Source: JAYRSJ01 sp041920215 | Lineage (GTDB): Bacteria; Pseudomonadota; Gammaproteobacteria; Burkholderiales; Burkholderiaceae_C | DNA: 64,000 nucleotides | Assembly: GCA_041920215.1 (NCBI GenBank) | Contig: JAYRSJ010000003.1 | Location: 186,001-250,000, forward strand | Direction: 5' to 3' | In this document: positions 53,356 through 61,963 of the stretch, piece by piece | How the letters are laid out: each line of letters opens with the position of its first letter | Position numbering within the stretch: position 1 is the first letter of the stretch | The notes under the pieces: model-generated | What the model saw: only the letters and a program-made list of their open reading frames with translations | What the model was told of the DNA's origin: nothing | Databases searched by the model: none | Translations under genes and position numbers: made by a program

Positions 53356-54696
53356 ATGAGCCTTGTCTTCCCCCATACCTTCGTGCCCTGGTTCCGTTCG
53401 GTGGCGCCCTATATACACGCCTACCGTGGCGAGACCTTCGTGGTAGGCATGCCGGGCGAGCTGGTGGCAGCGGGCAAGCTCAATGCCTTTGTGCAGGATC
53501 TGTCCATCCTGCATGCGATGGGCATCAAGATCGTGCTGGTCCATGGCTTCCGTCCGCAGGTCAACGAGCAGTTGGCAGCCAAGGGCCAGCAGCCCAGGTT
53601 TCACCAGGGGGTACGCATCACCGATGCGCTGGCCCTGGACTGTGCTCAGGAGGCCGCGGGCCAGCTGCGTTTCGAGATCGAGGCGGCCTTCTCCCAGGGC
53701 CTGCCCAACACACCGATGGCCAACGCCACGGTGCGGGTGGTGTCAGGCAACTTCCTGACGGCCCGACCGGTGGGCATCGTCGACGGTGTCGACTACCAGC
53801 ACAGCGGTCTGGTCCGCAAGGTGGATGCAGCGGCGATACAGCGCGCGATCGATAGTGGCGCGATCGTGCTGCTCTCGCCCTTCGGCTTTTCGCCCACGGG
53901 CGAGGCCTTCAATCTGACCATGGAAGAGGTGGCCACCAGCACCGCCATCGCGCTGCAGGCCGACAAGCTGCTGTTCGTCACCGAGGTGGCCGGGGTGCGC
54001 GAGAACCCGGCCGACCCCGAGAGCCCCATCGATACCGAGTTGGCCCTGGCCGACGCGGAGCGCATGCTGGCCGGCCTACCCAAGCCCACCCAGCCCACCG
54101 ATGTGGCCTTCTATCTGCAGCACTGCGTCAAGGCCTGCAAGGCCGGTGTCGAGCGCTCGCACATCCTGCCGCTGGCGGTGGATGGCGCGCTGCTGCAGGA
54201 GGTCTATACCCACGACGGCATAGGCACGATGGTGGTCGACGAAAAACTGGAAAGCCTGCGCGAAGCGAGCTCTGATGATGTCGGCGGCATCATCGCGCTG
54301 ATCGAACCCTTTGAACGCGACGGCACCCTGGTCAAGCGCGACCGCACCGAAATCGAACGCGATGTGGAGCTCTATACCGTGATCGAGCACGATGGTGTCA
54401 TATTCGGCTGCGCCGCCCTTTATCCCTATGTGGAGGCGCGCACCGCCGAAATGGCCGCCCTCACGGTCTCGCCCGATGTGCAGGGACAGGGCGATGGCGA
54501 CCGGATACTGAAACGCATCGAGCAGCGTGCCAAGACCCAGGGCCTGGCCAGCATTTTCGTGCTAACCACCCGAACCATGCACTGGTTCATCAAGCGCGGT
54601 TTCCAGCCGGTTGATCCGGAATGGTTGCCCGAGGAACGCAAGCGCAAGTACAACTGGGACCGACGCTCGCAGGTGCTGGTCAAGAAACTCGCCTGA
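53356..54696 (+). CDS. argA: Amino-acid N-acetyltransferase (N-acetylglutamate synthase) ArgA
   Basis: ArgA acetylates glutamate in the first step of arginine synthesis. The 446-residue product has the amino-acid kinase-like domain (about 1-290: HGFRPQVNEQLAAKG, LLSPFGFSPTGEAFNL) that binds arginine for feedback control, then a GNAT acetyltransferase domain (about 300-440: AEMAALTVSPDVQGQGDGDR, HWFIKRGFQPVDPEWLPEER). ATG at 53356 gives the start MSLVFPHTFVPWFRSVAPYI, typical of this family. It is divergent from hrpA. Its last codons are copied in a tandem repeat downstream. Confidence 0.97.
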   Translation: MSLVFPHTFVPWFRSVAPYIHAYRGETFVVGMPGELVAAGKLNAFVQDLSILHAMGIKIVLVHGFRPQVNEQLAAKGQQPRFHQGVRITDALALDCAQEAAGQLRFEIEAAFSQGLPNTPMANATVRVVSGNFLTARPVGIVDGVDYQHSGLVRKVDAAAIQRAIDSGAIVLLSPFGFSPTGEAFNLTMEEVATSTAIALQADKLLFVTEVAGVRENPADPESPIDTELALADAERMLAGLPKPTQPTDVAFYLQHCVKACKAGVERSHILPLAVDGALLQEVYTHDGIGTMVVDEKLESLREASSDDVGGIIALIEPFERDGTLVKRDRTEIERDVELYTVIEHDGVIFGCAALYPYVEARTAEMAALTVSPDVQGQGDGDRILKRIEQRAKTQGLASIFVLTTRTMHWFIKRGFQPVDPEWLPEERKRKYNWDRRSQVLVKKLA

Positions 54697-54752
54697 AGAG
54701 CGGGTTCGTCAAACTCGCCTGAAGATCGATTTCATCAAACTTGTCTGAAAGG
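54685..54752. repeat. Imperfect 26-base tandem repeat over the argA stop
   Basis: Units begin at 54685, 54711 and 54737. The first contains the argA end (AAACTCGCCTGA, K-L-A-stop). The second repeats AAACTCGCCTGAAGA exactly, and the third is a partial, diverged copy (AAACTTGTCTGAAAG). The repeat lies between argA and yggX and codes for nothing further. Confidence 0.82.
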
Positions 54753-54805
54753 CAAGCCCGAAACAAGCGGTCCGACTCGGCCGCCACCCACAGCAAGAGG
54801 TTGAT

Positions 54806-55078
54806 ATGGCACGCATGGTGCAATGTGTTTATCTGAAGAAAGAGGGCGAGGGCATGGACTTTGCGCCCTATCCCGGCGAGCTGGGCAAGCGCATTTACGA
54901 CGGTGTTTCTAAGGAGGCTTGGGCCGCCTGGATGAAGCACCAGACCATGCTGGTCAATGAAAACCGCCTGAACCTGGCCGATCTGCGGGCCCGCCAGTAT
55001 CTGGCCCGCCAGATGGAGCAGTTCTTCTTTGGCAGCGGCGCCGAGCAGCCGGCCGGCTACGTGCCTCCCACGACCTGA
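54806..55078 (+). CDS. Probable Fe(2+)-trafficking protein YggX
   Basis: YggX proteins are small iron-binding proteins that protect iron-sulfur clusters from oxidation. The 90-residue product matches the family (E. coli 91), with MARMVQCVYLKKEGEG (the functional cysteine at position 7), PYPGELGKRIYDGVSKEAW and the C-terminal ARQYLARQMEQFFFG. AGAGG precedes the ATG. It is followed by a terminator, so it ends the argA-yggX stretch. Confidence 0.95.
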   Translation: MARMVQCVYLKKEGEGMDFAPYPGELGKRIYDGVSKEAWAAWMKHQTMLVNENRLNLADLRARQYLARQMEQFFFGSGAEQPAGYVPPTT

Positions 55079-55103
55079 GTCGCTGCCAGCAAGCGGCGAC
55101 CGG

Positions 55104-55134
55104 CCCGCCTGGCGACTTCGCCGGCGGGTTTTTT
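55104..55134 (+). terminator. Rho-independent terminator after yggX
   Basis: A G+C-rich stem (CCCGCC...GGCGGG with one bulged T) closes the loop CTTC and is followed by six Ts. It lies 25 bases after the yggX stop. Confidence 0.88.
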
Positions 55135-55147
55135 CATGACAGAAATC

Positions 55148-55168
55148 AAACAGGAATCATTCTTGTTT
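55148..55168. promoter_or_regulatory. 21-base palindrome upstream of the iron-type binding protein gene
   Basis: Nine of ten arm positions pair around a central C at 55158 (left arm AAACAGGAAT, right arm ATTCTTGTTT). It lies 42-62 bases before the start codon and is followed one base later by a -10-like TATTAA. The A+T-rich dyad with an AAT-N-ATT centre suggests a Fur-type site, but it matches the E. coli Fur consensus at only about 9 of 19 positions. Confidence 0.6.
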
Positions 55169-55209
55169 GTATTAAACTCTTGTCCCATCACTCACAGGAT
55201 GGAGTCTTT

Positions 55210-56250
55210 ATGCGCCTCTCTCGTTTGCTTCCCAGCGCCCTGGCACTCACCTTCGCCCTTGCCGGCCACGCCCAGGCGCAAGAGCAGGTGCTCAACCTCT
55301 ACTCGGCGCGCCACTACCAGACGGATGAGGCGCTGTATGCCAACTTCACCAAGGCCACCGGCATACGCATCAACCGCGTGGACACCGACGACGCCAGCCT
55401 GCTCGCGCGGCTGAAGAGCGAGGGCCAGGCCAGCCCGGCGGATGCGGTGCTGCTGGTCGACGCGGCCCGGCTCTGGCATGCCGAAACCGAAGGGCTTTTT
55501 GCGCCGGTCAAGTCGACCCTGCTGGAACAGCGCATCCCGGCCCATCTGCGCGCGACCGACAAGGGCCAGGGTTCGGCCTGGTTCGGCTTCTCAACCCGCG
55601 CCCGCCTCGTGGTCTTCAACAAGCTCAACGTCAAGCGCGAGGATGTGGACAGCTATGAGGAACTGGCCGAGCCCAAGAACAAGGGCAAGATCTGCCTGCG
55701 CAGCGGCTCGCATCCCTACAACCTGTCGCTGTTCGGCGCCATCTACGAGCATCTCGGCGCCGAGAAGACCGAAGCCTGGCTCAAGGGCCTGACCGCCAAT
55801 CTGGCCCGTCAGCCCAAGGGTGGCGATACCGACCAGATCAAGGCAGCCGCCAGCGGCGAATGCCAGATCGCGATCACCAACAGCTACTACCTGGCCCGCA
55901 TGATGCGATCGAACAAGCCGGAGGATCGCGCCGTGGTCGAGCAGCTGGGCGTGGTGTTCCCCAACCAGCAGTCCTGGGGCACCCATATGAATATCGCCGG
56001 TGGCGCGGTCGCCAAGCACGCCAGGAATCGCGACAACGCCATCAAGTTCCTTGAATACCTGAGCTCACCGGAAGCACAGGCCTATTTCGCCAACGGTAAC
56101 AACGAATGGCCGGCAACCCAGGGGGTTCGGATCGGCAATCCGGCCCTGGAGGCGCTCGGCAACTTCAAAAGCGAAACCATCCCCATCTCGGCCGTCGGCG
56201 CCAATCAAACCAAGGTGCAGCAAATGCTGGACCGGGTGGGGCTCAAGTAG
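55210..56250 (+). CDS. Periplasmic iron(III)-type solute-binding protein (FutA/FbpA/IdiA-like)
   Basis: The 346-residue protein has a Sec signal peptide (cleavage after AQA, about residue 23) and the iron-type binding fold: VLNLYSARHYQTDEALY, the paired tyrosines in TNSYYLARMM that bind ferric iron in relatives, and HMNIAGGAVAKHARN. Such proteins pass ferric iron to an ABC permease. No permease or ATPase gene follows, so it is an orphan or works with components elsewhere. A near-perfect palindrome lies over its probable promoter. The ATG at 55210 has GGAG five bases upstream. Confidence 0.9.
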   Translation: MRLSRLLPSALALTFALAGHAQAQEQVLNLYSARHYQTDEALYANFTKATGIRINRVDTDDASLLARLKSEGQASPADAVLLVDAARLWHAETEGLFAPVKSTLLEQRIPAHLRATDKGQGSAWFGFSTRARLVVFNKLNVKREDVDSYEELAEPKNKGKICLRSGSHPYNLSLFGAIYEHLGAEKTEAWLKGLTANLARQPKGGDTDQIKAAASGECQIAITNSYYLARMMRSNKPEDRAVVEQLGVVFPNQQSWGTHMNIAGGAVAKHARNRDNAIKFLEYLSSPEAQAYFANGNNEWPATQGVRIGNPALEALGNFKSETIPISAVGANQTKVQQMLDRVGLK

Positions 56251-56327
56251 ACATAACCGATACCCAATACTGTGGCGTTTGCACCCCATATTTACCCGTT
56301 AAATTGAGTGGGTGCGGCAAACGAGTA

Positions 56328-56356
56328 TTGCCGCGCCAGCGAAGACTTCGCATAAT
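56328..56356 (+). promoter_or_regulatory. Sigma-70 promoter of the H-NS-family gene
   Basis: TTGCCG (56328-56333) and CATAAT (56351-56356) are 17 bases apart, 78 bases before the start codon of the H-NS-family gene. Confidence 0.72.
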
Positions 56357-56434
56357 CAACGCACGGAAGTTGCTTGGGTTTGAGCGGTATCGCGCGAGCT
56401 CATTGTCTGGACTTGAAACCTAGCGAGGATTGGC

Positions 56435-56731
56435 ATGTCGTCACTCAAAGACCTACTGGCCCAGCGGGCCGCACTGGACGAACAGATCGCCCAAACCAAG
56501 GAGCGCGAGCGCGCCGACGCCATCGCCAAGGTGAAGGCACTGATGACGGAATATGGTTTGACGCTGGCCGACCTGAGTATGCGCCAAGCCAAGGTCAGCA
56601 AGACCTCCAAAGTGGCGGCAAAATATCGCAACCAGGCCACCGGCGAAACCTGGAGCGGCCGTGGCCTACAGCCCAAATGGCTCAAGGCCGCGATCGCCGG
56701 AGGTGCCAAACTCGACGACTTCCACGTCTGA
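56435..56731 (+). CDS. H-NS-family nucleoid protein
   Basis: The 98-residue protein has an N-terminal oligomerisation helix (about 1-45, SSLKDLLAQRAALDEQIAQT) and a C-terminal DNA-binding domain (about 60-98: YRNQATGETWSGRGLQPKWL). The segment WSGRGLQP contains the Q/RGR-type hook that reads the minor groove of A+T-rich DNA. This short form is typical of Burkholderiales, which carry several copies. GAGGA precedes the ATG. It has its own promoter and terminator. Confidence 0.93.
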   Translation: MSSLKDLLAQRAALDEQIAQTKERERADAIAKVKALMTEYGLTLADLSMRQAKVSKTSKVAAKYRNQATGETWSGRGLQPKWLKAAIAGGAKLDDFHV

Positions 56732-56758
56732 AGCGCAGCGCCGCCGTTTTCTAGACAC

Positions 56759-56779
56759 GCCGCCTTCGGGCGGCTTTTT
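56759..56779 (+). terminator. Rho-independent terminator after the H-NS-family gene
   Basis: GCCGCC and GGCGGC pair around a TTCG tetraloop and are followed by five Ts, 28 bases after the stop codon. Confidence 0.93.
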
Positions 56780-56949
56780 CGTGGTTTCGTGACCTGGCGC
56801 AACGACGCCCCCCCCCCCTGACGGCGGGGTCGCGGCAAGACGGCAGGGGGCTGACAGGCTGCTAGCATCAGTTGGCGCCGACCCTATCGCGCAGACCCAG
56901 CCGCACAGGCCGCAGCAGTTTGGCGACCGCCCTCCCCTGAGCCCACCGA

Positions 56950-59900
56950 ATGCCAAACGGCTTGTCCTCAGCCCTCAGCCGTGTCAGCTTGACCACGAAC
57001 GCCACCCGGTCGTCGCTGATCCGCCACGCCCTGCTGGCTGCGCTGATGCTGCTGGTCTCAGCGTCAACTCAGCGCTTTGAAGCCTCGATGCCCGGCGGCG
57101 CCAGCATCCTGCTGCTGGCGCCGGCCAGCGCCCTGGGCTTTGTCGCCCTGCTGCTGGCTGGCTGGCGACCGCTGCCGACACTCGCACTGGCCCTGTTGGC
57201 TGCCGCCATCTGGAACCAGCCCCGGCACCAATGGCTTGAAGTCATGGCGGGCCAGGCCCTGCTGCTGGCCGGACTCGCCTTGGCTGCCACCCTGCTGAGG
57301 CGTCGCGCACTGGATCTGAGCCAGGCAAGCGATCTCAGGCGATTTCTTCTGTTGGGCGTAGGGCTCGCCGGGTTGCCGGCGGCCCTGACGGTCGGCTTGA
57401 ATCTTGGACCTCCAGCGCCAGGGTCCGCTTACTGGCCAGCACTCGGGCTCGCGTGGGGCCCGCATGCGCTGGCCGTGCTGCTGCTGGTCCCGCCGGTGCT
57501 GGCCGCGTACCAGGCAGCACCCACCTCTGGCGGCATACACGCACGCCTGCCCTGGGGCACGACGCTGTTGGCAACGGCCACTTTGTTCGGCGGACTATGG
57601 CTGTTCTGGGGCTCCGGCCGAAGCACCCCCGAGCAGAGCGCCTGGCTTTTTGCCCCCCTGGTGTTGCTGAGCTGGCTCAGCCTGTGTGCCAGCCCGGTGC
57701 TGGCCGCCGGGCTGGCGGCAGTGCTCGCCGCGTCGGCCTGCGCGGCCGGGGCCAGCGGCGCTGGGCCCATGTCGATCACCGGGCCTGTGGATCGGGCCGG
57801 CGACCTCCTGATCTGGTTGTGGGCCTATGCCGGCGGCCTGGCCCTGATCCCGCTGCTCAGCCGGATCGCGCTCAGCAGGGCCGGGCAAGGCAGCGCGCAC
57901 TGGCGCGCCAGCCTCGAAACGGCGGGCATGGGCTTGGCGTACTGGGATCTCAGGCAGGGCCGACACGAGGTTTCCGAGATGTGGCGGCACCTGGTGAATG
58001 ACGCGGCCGTGGCGCACGACCAGCCGCTGGGCTGGCTGGATGCCTGCCATCCGCTGGACCGCAGTCGCCTGCTGCCCTCCCTGGCGGCGCTGCTGGCGGG
58101 CCAGCCCGCTGAGGCGGCGCAGGCCAGTTGCTGCGAGTCGCTGCGCCTGCGCGACCCTGCCGACGGCAACGGCGCCTGGCGCTGGTGCGAGCTGAGACTG
58201 CAGGTGCAGCAGCGCGACGGTCGCGGGCGCGCGCTGCGCCTGACGGCCACCCTGGCCGATATCAGCTGGCAGCGCAGCGCCGAGGAGCGCCAGCGCATGG
58301 CCGTCAGTCTGTTCCAGCACCTGCATGAGGGCCTGCTGCTAACCGACACCCAGCACCGCCTGCTGGATGCCAACCCCAGCTACTGCCGGCTGATGAATCG
58401 GCCGCGCGAGGCGTTGGCCGGCGAGATCGCCCTGCCGCTGCAACCCCAGGTGCTGCACCCTGCCGGCATCACCCCGGCCGATCTGGCCGACGCGCTGGCC
58501 CGGGCCGGCTACTGGCAAGGCCAGGTTCGCTGCCTCCGCCATGACGGTCGACCCCTGGTGCTGAGCCTGACCGTTTCGACCATCCCCGAGCCTGAGGGAC
58601 CGGTGCGTTTCCATGTGATCGCGGTCAGCGATCTGACCGAACAGCTGGAGCAACGCTCACAGCTGGAACACCAGGCCCGCTACGACCTGCTCACCGGCTT
58701 GCCCAACCCGGCCGAACTGCGCCAGCGCCTCGATCAGGCACTGCATGCCAGCCAGCAGCAAGGATTTATGGTCTGTGTGGCCTGCCTGGATCTGGACCTG
58801 TTCCGTCGCATCAATGAAAAGCTGGGGCGGGCCTTGGCCGATCAGCTGCTCGGCTCGCTAGGTCGGCGTCTGCAGGCCGCCTTGCGCAGCGGCGAAGCGT
58901 GGTCGGACGAGGTGGGCCGCCTGGGCGGCGACGAGTTCGGCCTGATCCTGCGTTGCCGCGATGCCGAGGAAGCGCGTCGGGCGGTCGAGCGCATGCTCAA
59001 TGTGCTGCGCGCCCCCATGCATCTCGAGGGCCTGGCGGAACCGCTGGAGTTAGGCGCCAGCCTGGGTGCCACCCTCTACCCGCAAGACCCCTCCGACGGC
59101 GAGACCCTGCTACGCCATGCCAGCCACGCGCTGTACCGGGTCAAGCGCTCTGGCCGCAACGGCTATCAGTTCTTCGACACCGAAAAGCGTCTGCGCAACG
59201 AGGCCCGCGTGCTGGCGCTGGGCCGCATGCAGCAGGCGCTGGACTCGCAGGAGCTGCAGCTCTTCTACCAGCCCAAGGTCGATATGCGCAGCGGCAAGGT
59301 GCTGGGCGCCGAGGCGCTGCTGCGCTGGCAGGATCCGGAGCGGGGCCTGCTGACACCGGCCCAGTTCCTGCCCATGGTCGAGAACACCGGCCTGGGTGTG
59401 CAGATCGGCGACTGGGTGCTGGAGCAGGCCTTGCAGCAGAATGCGCAATGGCTGAGCGCCGGCCTGAAGCTGCGCGTCAGCGTCAACGTCAGCGCCCGCC
59501 ATCTGCAGCGGCCCGATTTCAGCCAGCGCCTGCAGGAGTTGCTGGCAAGGCATCCGGTCCCGGTAGCGGCCCAGCTGATGCTGGAGGTTCTGGAGTCAGC
59601 CGCCCTGGCCGATGTGGAAGCCACCCAGGCCCTGATCCGCCGCTGCCGCGGCTTCGGCGTGCGCTTTGCGCTGGATGACTTCGGCACCGGCTACTCCAAC
59701 CTCAGCTATCTGAAACAGCTGCCGGTGGACACGCTGAAGATCGACCGCTCCTTCGTGCAGAACATGCTGATCGACGACCAGGACAAGGCCCTGGTCGCAG
59801 GCGTGATCGGCCTGGCCCGTCACTTCGGCTGCAGCGTTGTCGCGGAGGGCATTGAAACCGCCGCCCACGCCCAGGCCTTGCTGGCCATGGGCTGTGAGCT

Positions 59901-60027
59901 GGGCCAGGGCAACGGTATTGCCGCGGCGATGCCGGCGGCCGACCTGCCGGTCTGGGTTGCACGTTTCGAGCAGGCGCCGGTGCTCAGCGGCCGGCCGCTC
60001 GCCGCGACGGCGCTGCAGGCCTTGTAG
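56950..60027 (+). CDS. Membrane GGDEF-EAL cyclic-di-GMP protein with PAS domains
   Basis: The 1025-residue protein has about eight to ten membrane helices in its first 310 residues (a MASE1-like sensor is possible), two PAS-like segments (about 315-440 and 445-565), a GGDEF domain with intact GGDEF at 659-663, and an EAL domain. The EAL domain has E788-A-L, SVNVSARHL, DDFGTG (909-914), LKID and AEGIET, so both catalytic activities are possible. The QGY motif reads QGNG and the following consensus is altered (IAAAMPAADL). The ATG at 56950 has only a weak ribosome site. dnaG starts 10 bases after its stop, so they are probably co-transcribed. Confidence 0.9.
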   Translation: MPNGLSSALSRVSLTTNATRSSLIRHALLAALMLLVSASTQRFEASMPGGASILLLAPASALGFVALLLAGWRPLPTLALALLAAAIWNQPRHQWLEVMAGQALLLAGLALAATLLRRRALDLSQASDLRRFLLLGVGLAGLPAALTVGLNLGPPAPGSAYWPALGLAWGPHALAVLLLVPPVLAAYQAAPTSGGIHARLPWGTTLLATATLFGGLWLFWGSGRSTPEQSAWLFAPLVLLSWLSLCASPVLAAGLAAVLAASACAAGASGAGPMSITGPVDRAGDLLIWLWAYAGGLALIPLLSRIALSRAGQGSAHWRASLETAGMGLAYWDLRQGRHEVSEMWRHLVNDAAVAHDQPLGWLDACHPLDRSRLLPSLAALLAGQPAEAAQASCCESLRLRDPADGNGAWRWCELRLQVQQRDGRGRALRLTATLADISWQRSAEERQRMAVSLFQHLHEGLLLTDTQHRLLDANPSYCRLMNRPREALAGEIALPLQPQVLHPAGITPADLADALARAGYWQGQVRCLRHDGRPLVLSLTVSTIPEPEGPVRFHVIAVSDLTEQLEQRSQLEHQARYDLLTGLPNPAELRQRLDQALHASQQQGFMVCVACLDLDLFRRINEKLGRALADQLLGSLGRRLQAALRSGEAWSDEVGRLGGDEFGLILRCRDAEEARRAVERMLNVLRAPMHLEGLAEPLELGASLGATLYPQDPSDGETLLRHASHALYRVKRSGRNGYQFFDTEKRLRNEARVLALGRMQQALDSQELQLFYQPKVDMRSGKVLGAEALLRWQDPERGLLTPAQFLPMVENTGLGVQIGDWVLEQALQQNAQWLSAGLKLRVSVNVSARHLQRPDFSQRLQELLARHPVPVAAQLMLEVLESAALADVEATQALIRRCRGFGVRFALDDFGTGYSNLSYLKQLPVDTLKIDRSFVQNMLIDDQDKALVAGVIGLARHFGCSVVAEGIETAAHAQALLAMGCELGQGNGIAAAMPAADLPVWVARFEQAPVLSGRPLAATALQAL

Positions 60028-60037
60028 ACTCGCGTCG

Positions 60038-61963
60038 GTGATCCCACCAGGCTTTATCCAGGACCTTCTTGCGCGCGTCGACATCGTCGAAGTCGTCGGC
60101 CGCCATGTCGAGCTGAAGAAGGCCGGCGTCAACCACAAGGGCCTGTGCCCCTTTCACGCCGAGAAATCGCCCAGCTTCATCGTCAGCGCCTCGCGCCAGA
60201 CCTATCACTGCTTCGGCTGCGGCGTGCACGGCAATGCCATAGGCTTCGTGATGGAGCACACCGGGGCCGGCTTCATCGAGGCGGTGGAAGACCTGGCCCA
60301 GCAGGCCGGCATGCAGGTGCCGCAGGATGAGCGCTCCCCCCAGGAGCTCGAGCGCGCCAAGGCCCAGAAAGCGCATCAGGCCACGCTGACAGAAACCCTG
60401 CTGCGAGCCAGCGATCACTACCGCGCCCAACTGAAGAAGTCACCGCGCGCCATCGACTATCTGAAGCGCCGCGGCCTGACGGGCCAGATCGCGGCCCGCT
60501 TTGCGCTGGGTTATGCACCCGAGGGCTGGCGGGCGCTGGCCAGCGCCTTCCCCAGCTACGACGATCCGCTGCTGGCCGAGTCGGGCATGGTCATCACCGC
60601 CGGGGAGGAAGGCGGTGAGCAGAAGCGCTATGACCGTTTCCGCGATCGGGTGATGTTCCCGATTCGCAATGTCCAGGGCGAGGTGATCGGTTTTGGCGGA
60701 CGGGTGCTGGACAAAGGCGAGCCCAAATACCTGAACTCGCCAGAGACCCCGGTGTTTCAGAAGGGCCGCGAACTCTACGGCCTGTACGAGGCGCGCCAGG
60801 GGCTGCGCGCCCGAGGCTATGCGCTGGTGGTTGAAGGCTATATGGACGTGGTGGCGCTGGCCCAGCATGGCTTTGCCAACGCGGTCGCCACATTGGGTAC
60901 GGCCTGCACCGCCGAGCATGTGCAGAAGCTGTTCCGCTTCACCGAGACGGTGGTTTTCAGCTTCGACGGCGATGCCGCCGGCCGACGGGCGGCAGGTCGC
61001 GCGCTGGAAGCCGCCCTCCCCCATGCCAATGACACGCGCTCGGTCAAGTTCCTCTTTCTGCCCCCCGAACACGACCCTGACTCCTATGTGCGTGAGCTGG
61101 GGGCCGAGGCCTTCGAGCGCTGCGTCGAGCAGGCGGTGCCGCTTTCGCGCCAATTGCAGGAAGCCGCTGGCGAAGGCTGTGACCTGGGCACGGCCGAGGG
61201 CCGTGCCCGCCTGCTGGCCAATGCACGCCCGCTCTGGCAGGCCTTGCCGGCCGGCCTGTTGAAGCGCCAGCTGCTCGGAGAGCTGGCGCGCAAGGCCCAG
61301 TTACCCGATCAGGAACTGATGCTCATGTGGCAGGTCGACAGCAGCCACAGCGATGATCCCGGCCCGCTCCTGGGCCGGGCGGAAGCAGATCCGGGCATGC
61401 CGCCCCACCCCGGCGCGACGCAAGGCGAGCGCCAGTCCAAGCGCGAATGGCAGGACTGGAAGGGCCGCGGCGGCGCGAAGGACTGGAAGAAGCGCCGCCG
61501 TGACGGCGATGATGATGAAGCCCCGCGCACGCCGCGCCGCCAGCCCCAGGGTCCGGCCGACAACGCGCTGCGCATGCTGCTGCTCAGCAGCGGCCTGTGG
61601 GAGCAGCTCAGCAATGAAGACCATCAGCTGCTGCATGAGCTGCCCGGTAGCCATGGCGATCTGATTGCCTGGCTGGAGCGTTTCCTGGTCAATCACGGCC
61701 CTGGCCCCTGGTCGGCGCTTGAAGCGGCCCTGGCCGAGGATGGGCTGCTCGACAAAGCGCGGCAACTCACCGCCGGCGTCCATGCCGAGGAAGAGCCCAG
61801 CTTGTCCGATCTGCAGCAAGTGCTGCGCCGGCTGTGGATCAACCGGCTGGAGGCCGAGGCCAAGCAGCTCGCGGCAGCCAGCCCGGACAATGATGGCCTG
61901 CGACGCTACGGCGAATTGCAGAAACAAATCCAGGCCCTGAAGGCGGCCGGCGCCAGTAGCTGA
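60038..61963 (+). CDS. dnaG: DNA primase DnaG
   Basis: DnaG makes RNA primers at the replication fork. The 641-residue protein has the CHC2 zinc domain (LCPFHAEKSPSF ... YHCFGCGVHGNAIGF), the RNA-polymerase core and Toprim domain (VVEGYMDVVALAQHGF, FSFDGDAAGRRAAGRALE), then a charged linker (about 470-510) and the C-terminal DnaB-binding helical domain. The start is GTG at 60038, giving VIPPGFIQDLLARVDIVEVV, which matches the conserved N-terminus. The upstream in-frame extension lies inside the GGDEF-EAL gene and is rejected. It is followed by rpoD with its own promoter. Confidence 0.97.
   Translation: MIPPGFIQDLLARVDIVEVVGRHVELKKAGVNHKGLCPFHAEKSPSFIVSASRQTYHCFGCGVHGNAIGFVMEHTGAGFIEAVEDLAQQAGMQVPQDERSPQELERAKAQKAHQATLTETLLRASDHYRAQLKKSPRAIDYLKRRGLTGQIAARFALGYAPEGWRALASAFPSYDDPLLAESGMVITAGEEGGEQKRYDRFRDRVMFPIRNVQGEVIGFGGRVLDKGEPKYLNSPETPVFQKGRELYGLYEARQGLRARGYALVVEGYMDVVALAQHGFANAVATLGTACTAEHVQKLFRFTETVVFSFDGDAAGRRAAGRALEAALPHANDTRSVKFLFLPPEHDPDSYVRELGAEAFERCVEQAVPLSRQLQEAAGEGCDLGTAEGRARLLANARPLWQALPAGLLKRQLLGELARKAQLPDQELMLMWQVDSSHSDDPGPLLGRAEADPGMPPHPGATQGERQSKREWQDWKGRGGAKDWKKRRRDGDDDEAPRTPRRQPQGPADNALRMLLLSSGLWEQLSNEDHQLLHELPGSHGDLIAWLERFLVNHGPGPWSALEAALAEDGLLDKARQLTAGVHAEEEPSLSDLQQVLRRLWINRLEAEAKQLAAASPDNDGLRRYGELQKQIQALKAAGASS

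Noticed and set aside
55148..55168. Calling the dyad a classical Fur box
   Set aside because: Only about 9 of 19 positions match the E. coli consensus; it is reported as a palindrome of unknown regulator instead.
56272..56321. Imperfect inverted repeat (GCGTTTGC-ACCC with GGGTGCGGCAAAC) after the iron-binding protein gene
   Set aside because: The arms need an internal gap and no T-run follows, so neither a terminator nor an operator can be supported.
59837..60037. N-terminal extension of dnaG by 67 codons
   Set aside because: It overlaps the end of the GGDEF-EAL gene and does not match the conserved primase N-terminus, which begins at GTG 60038.
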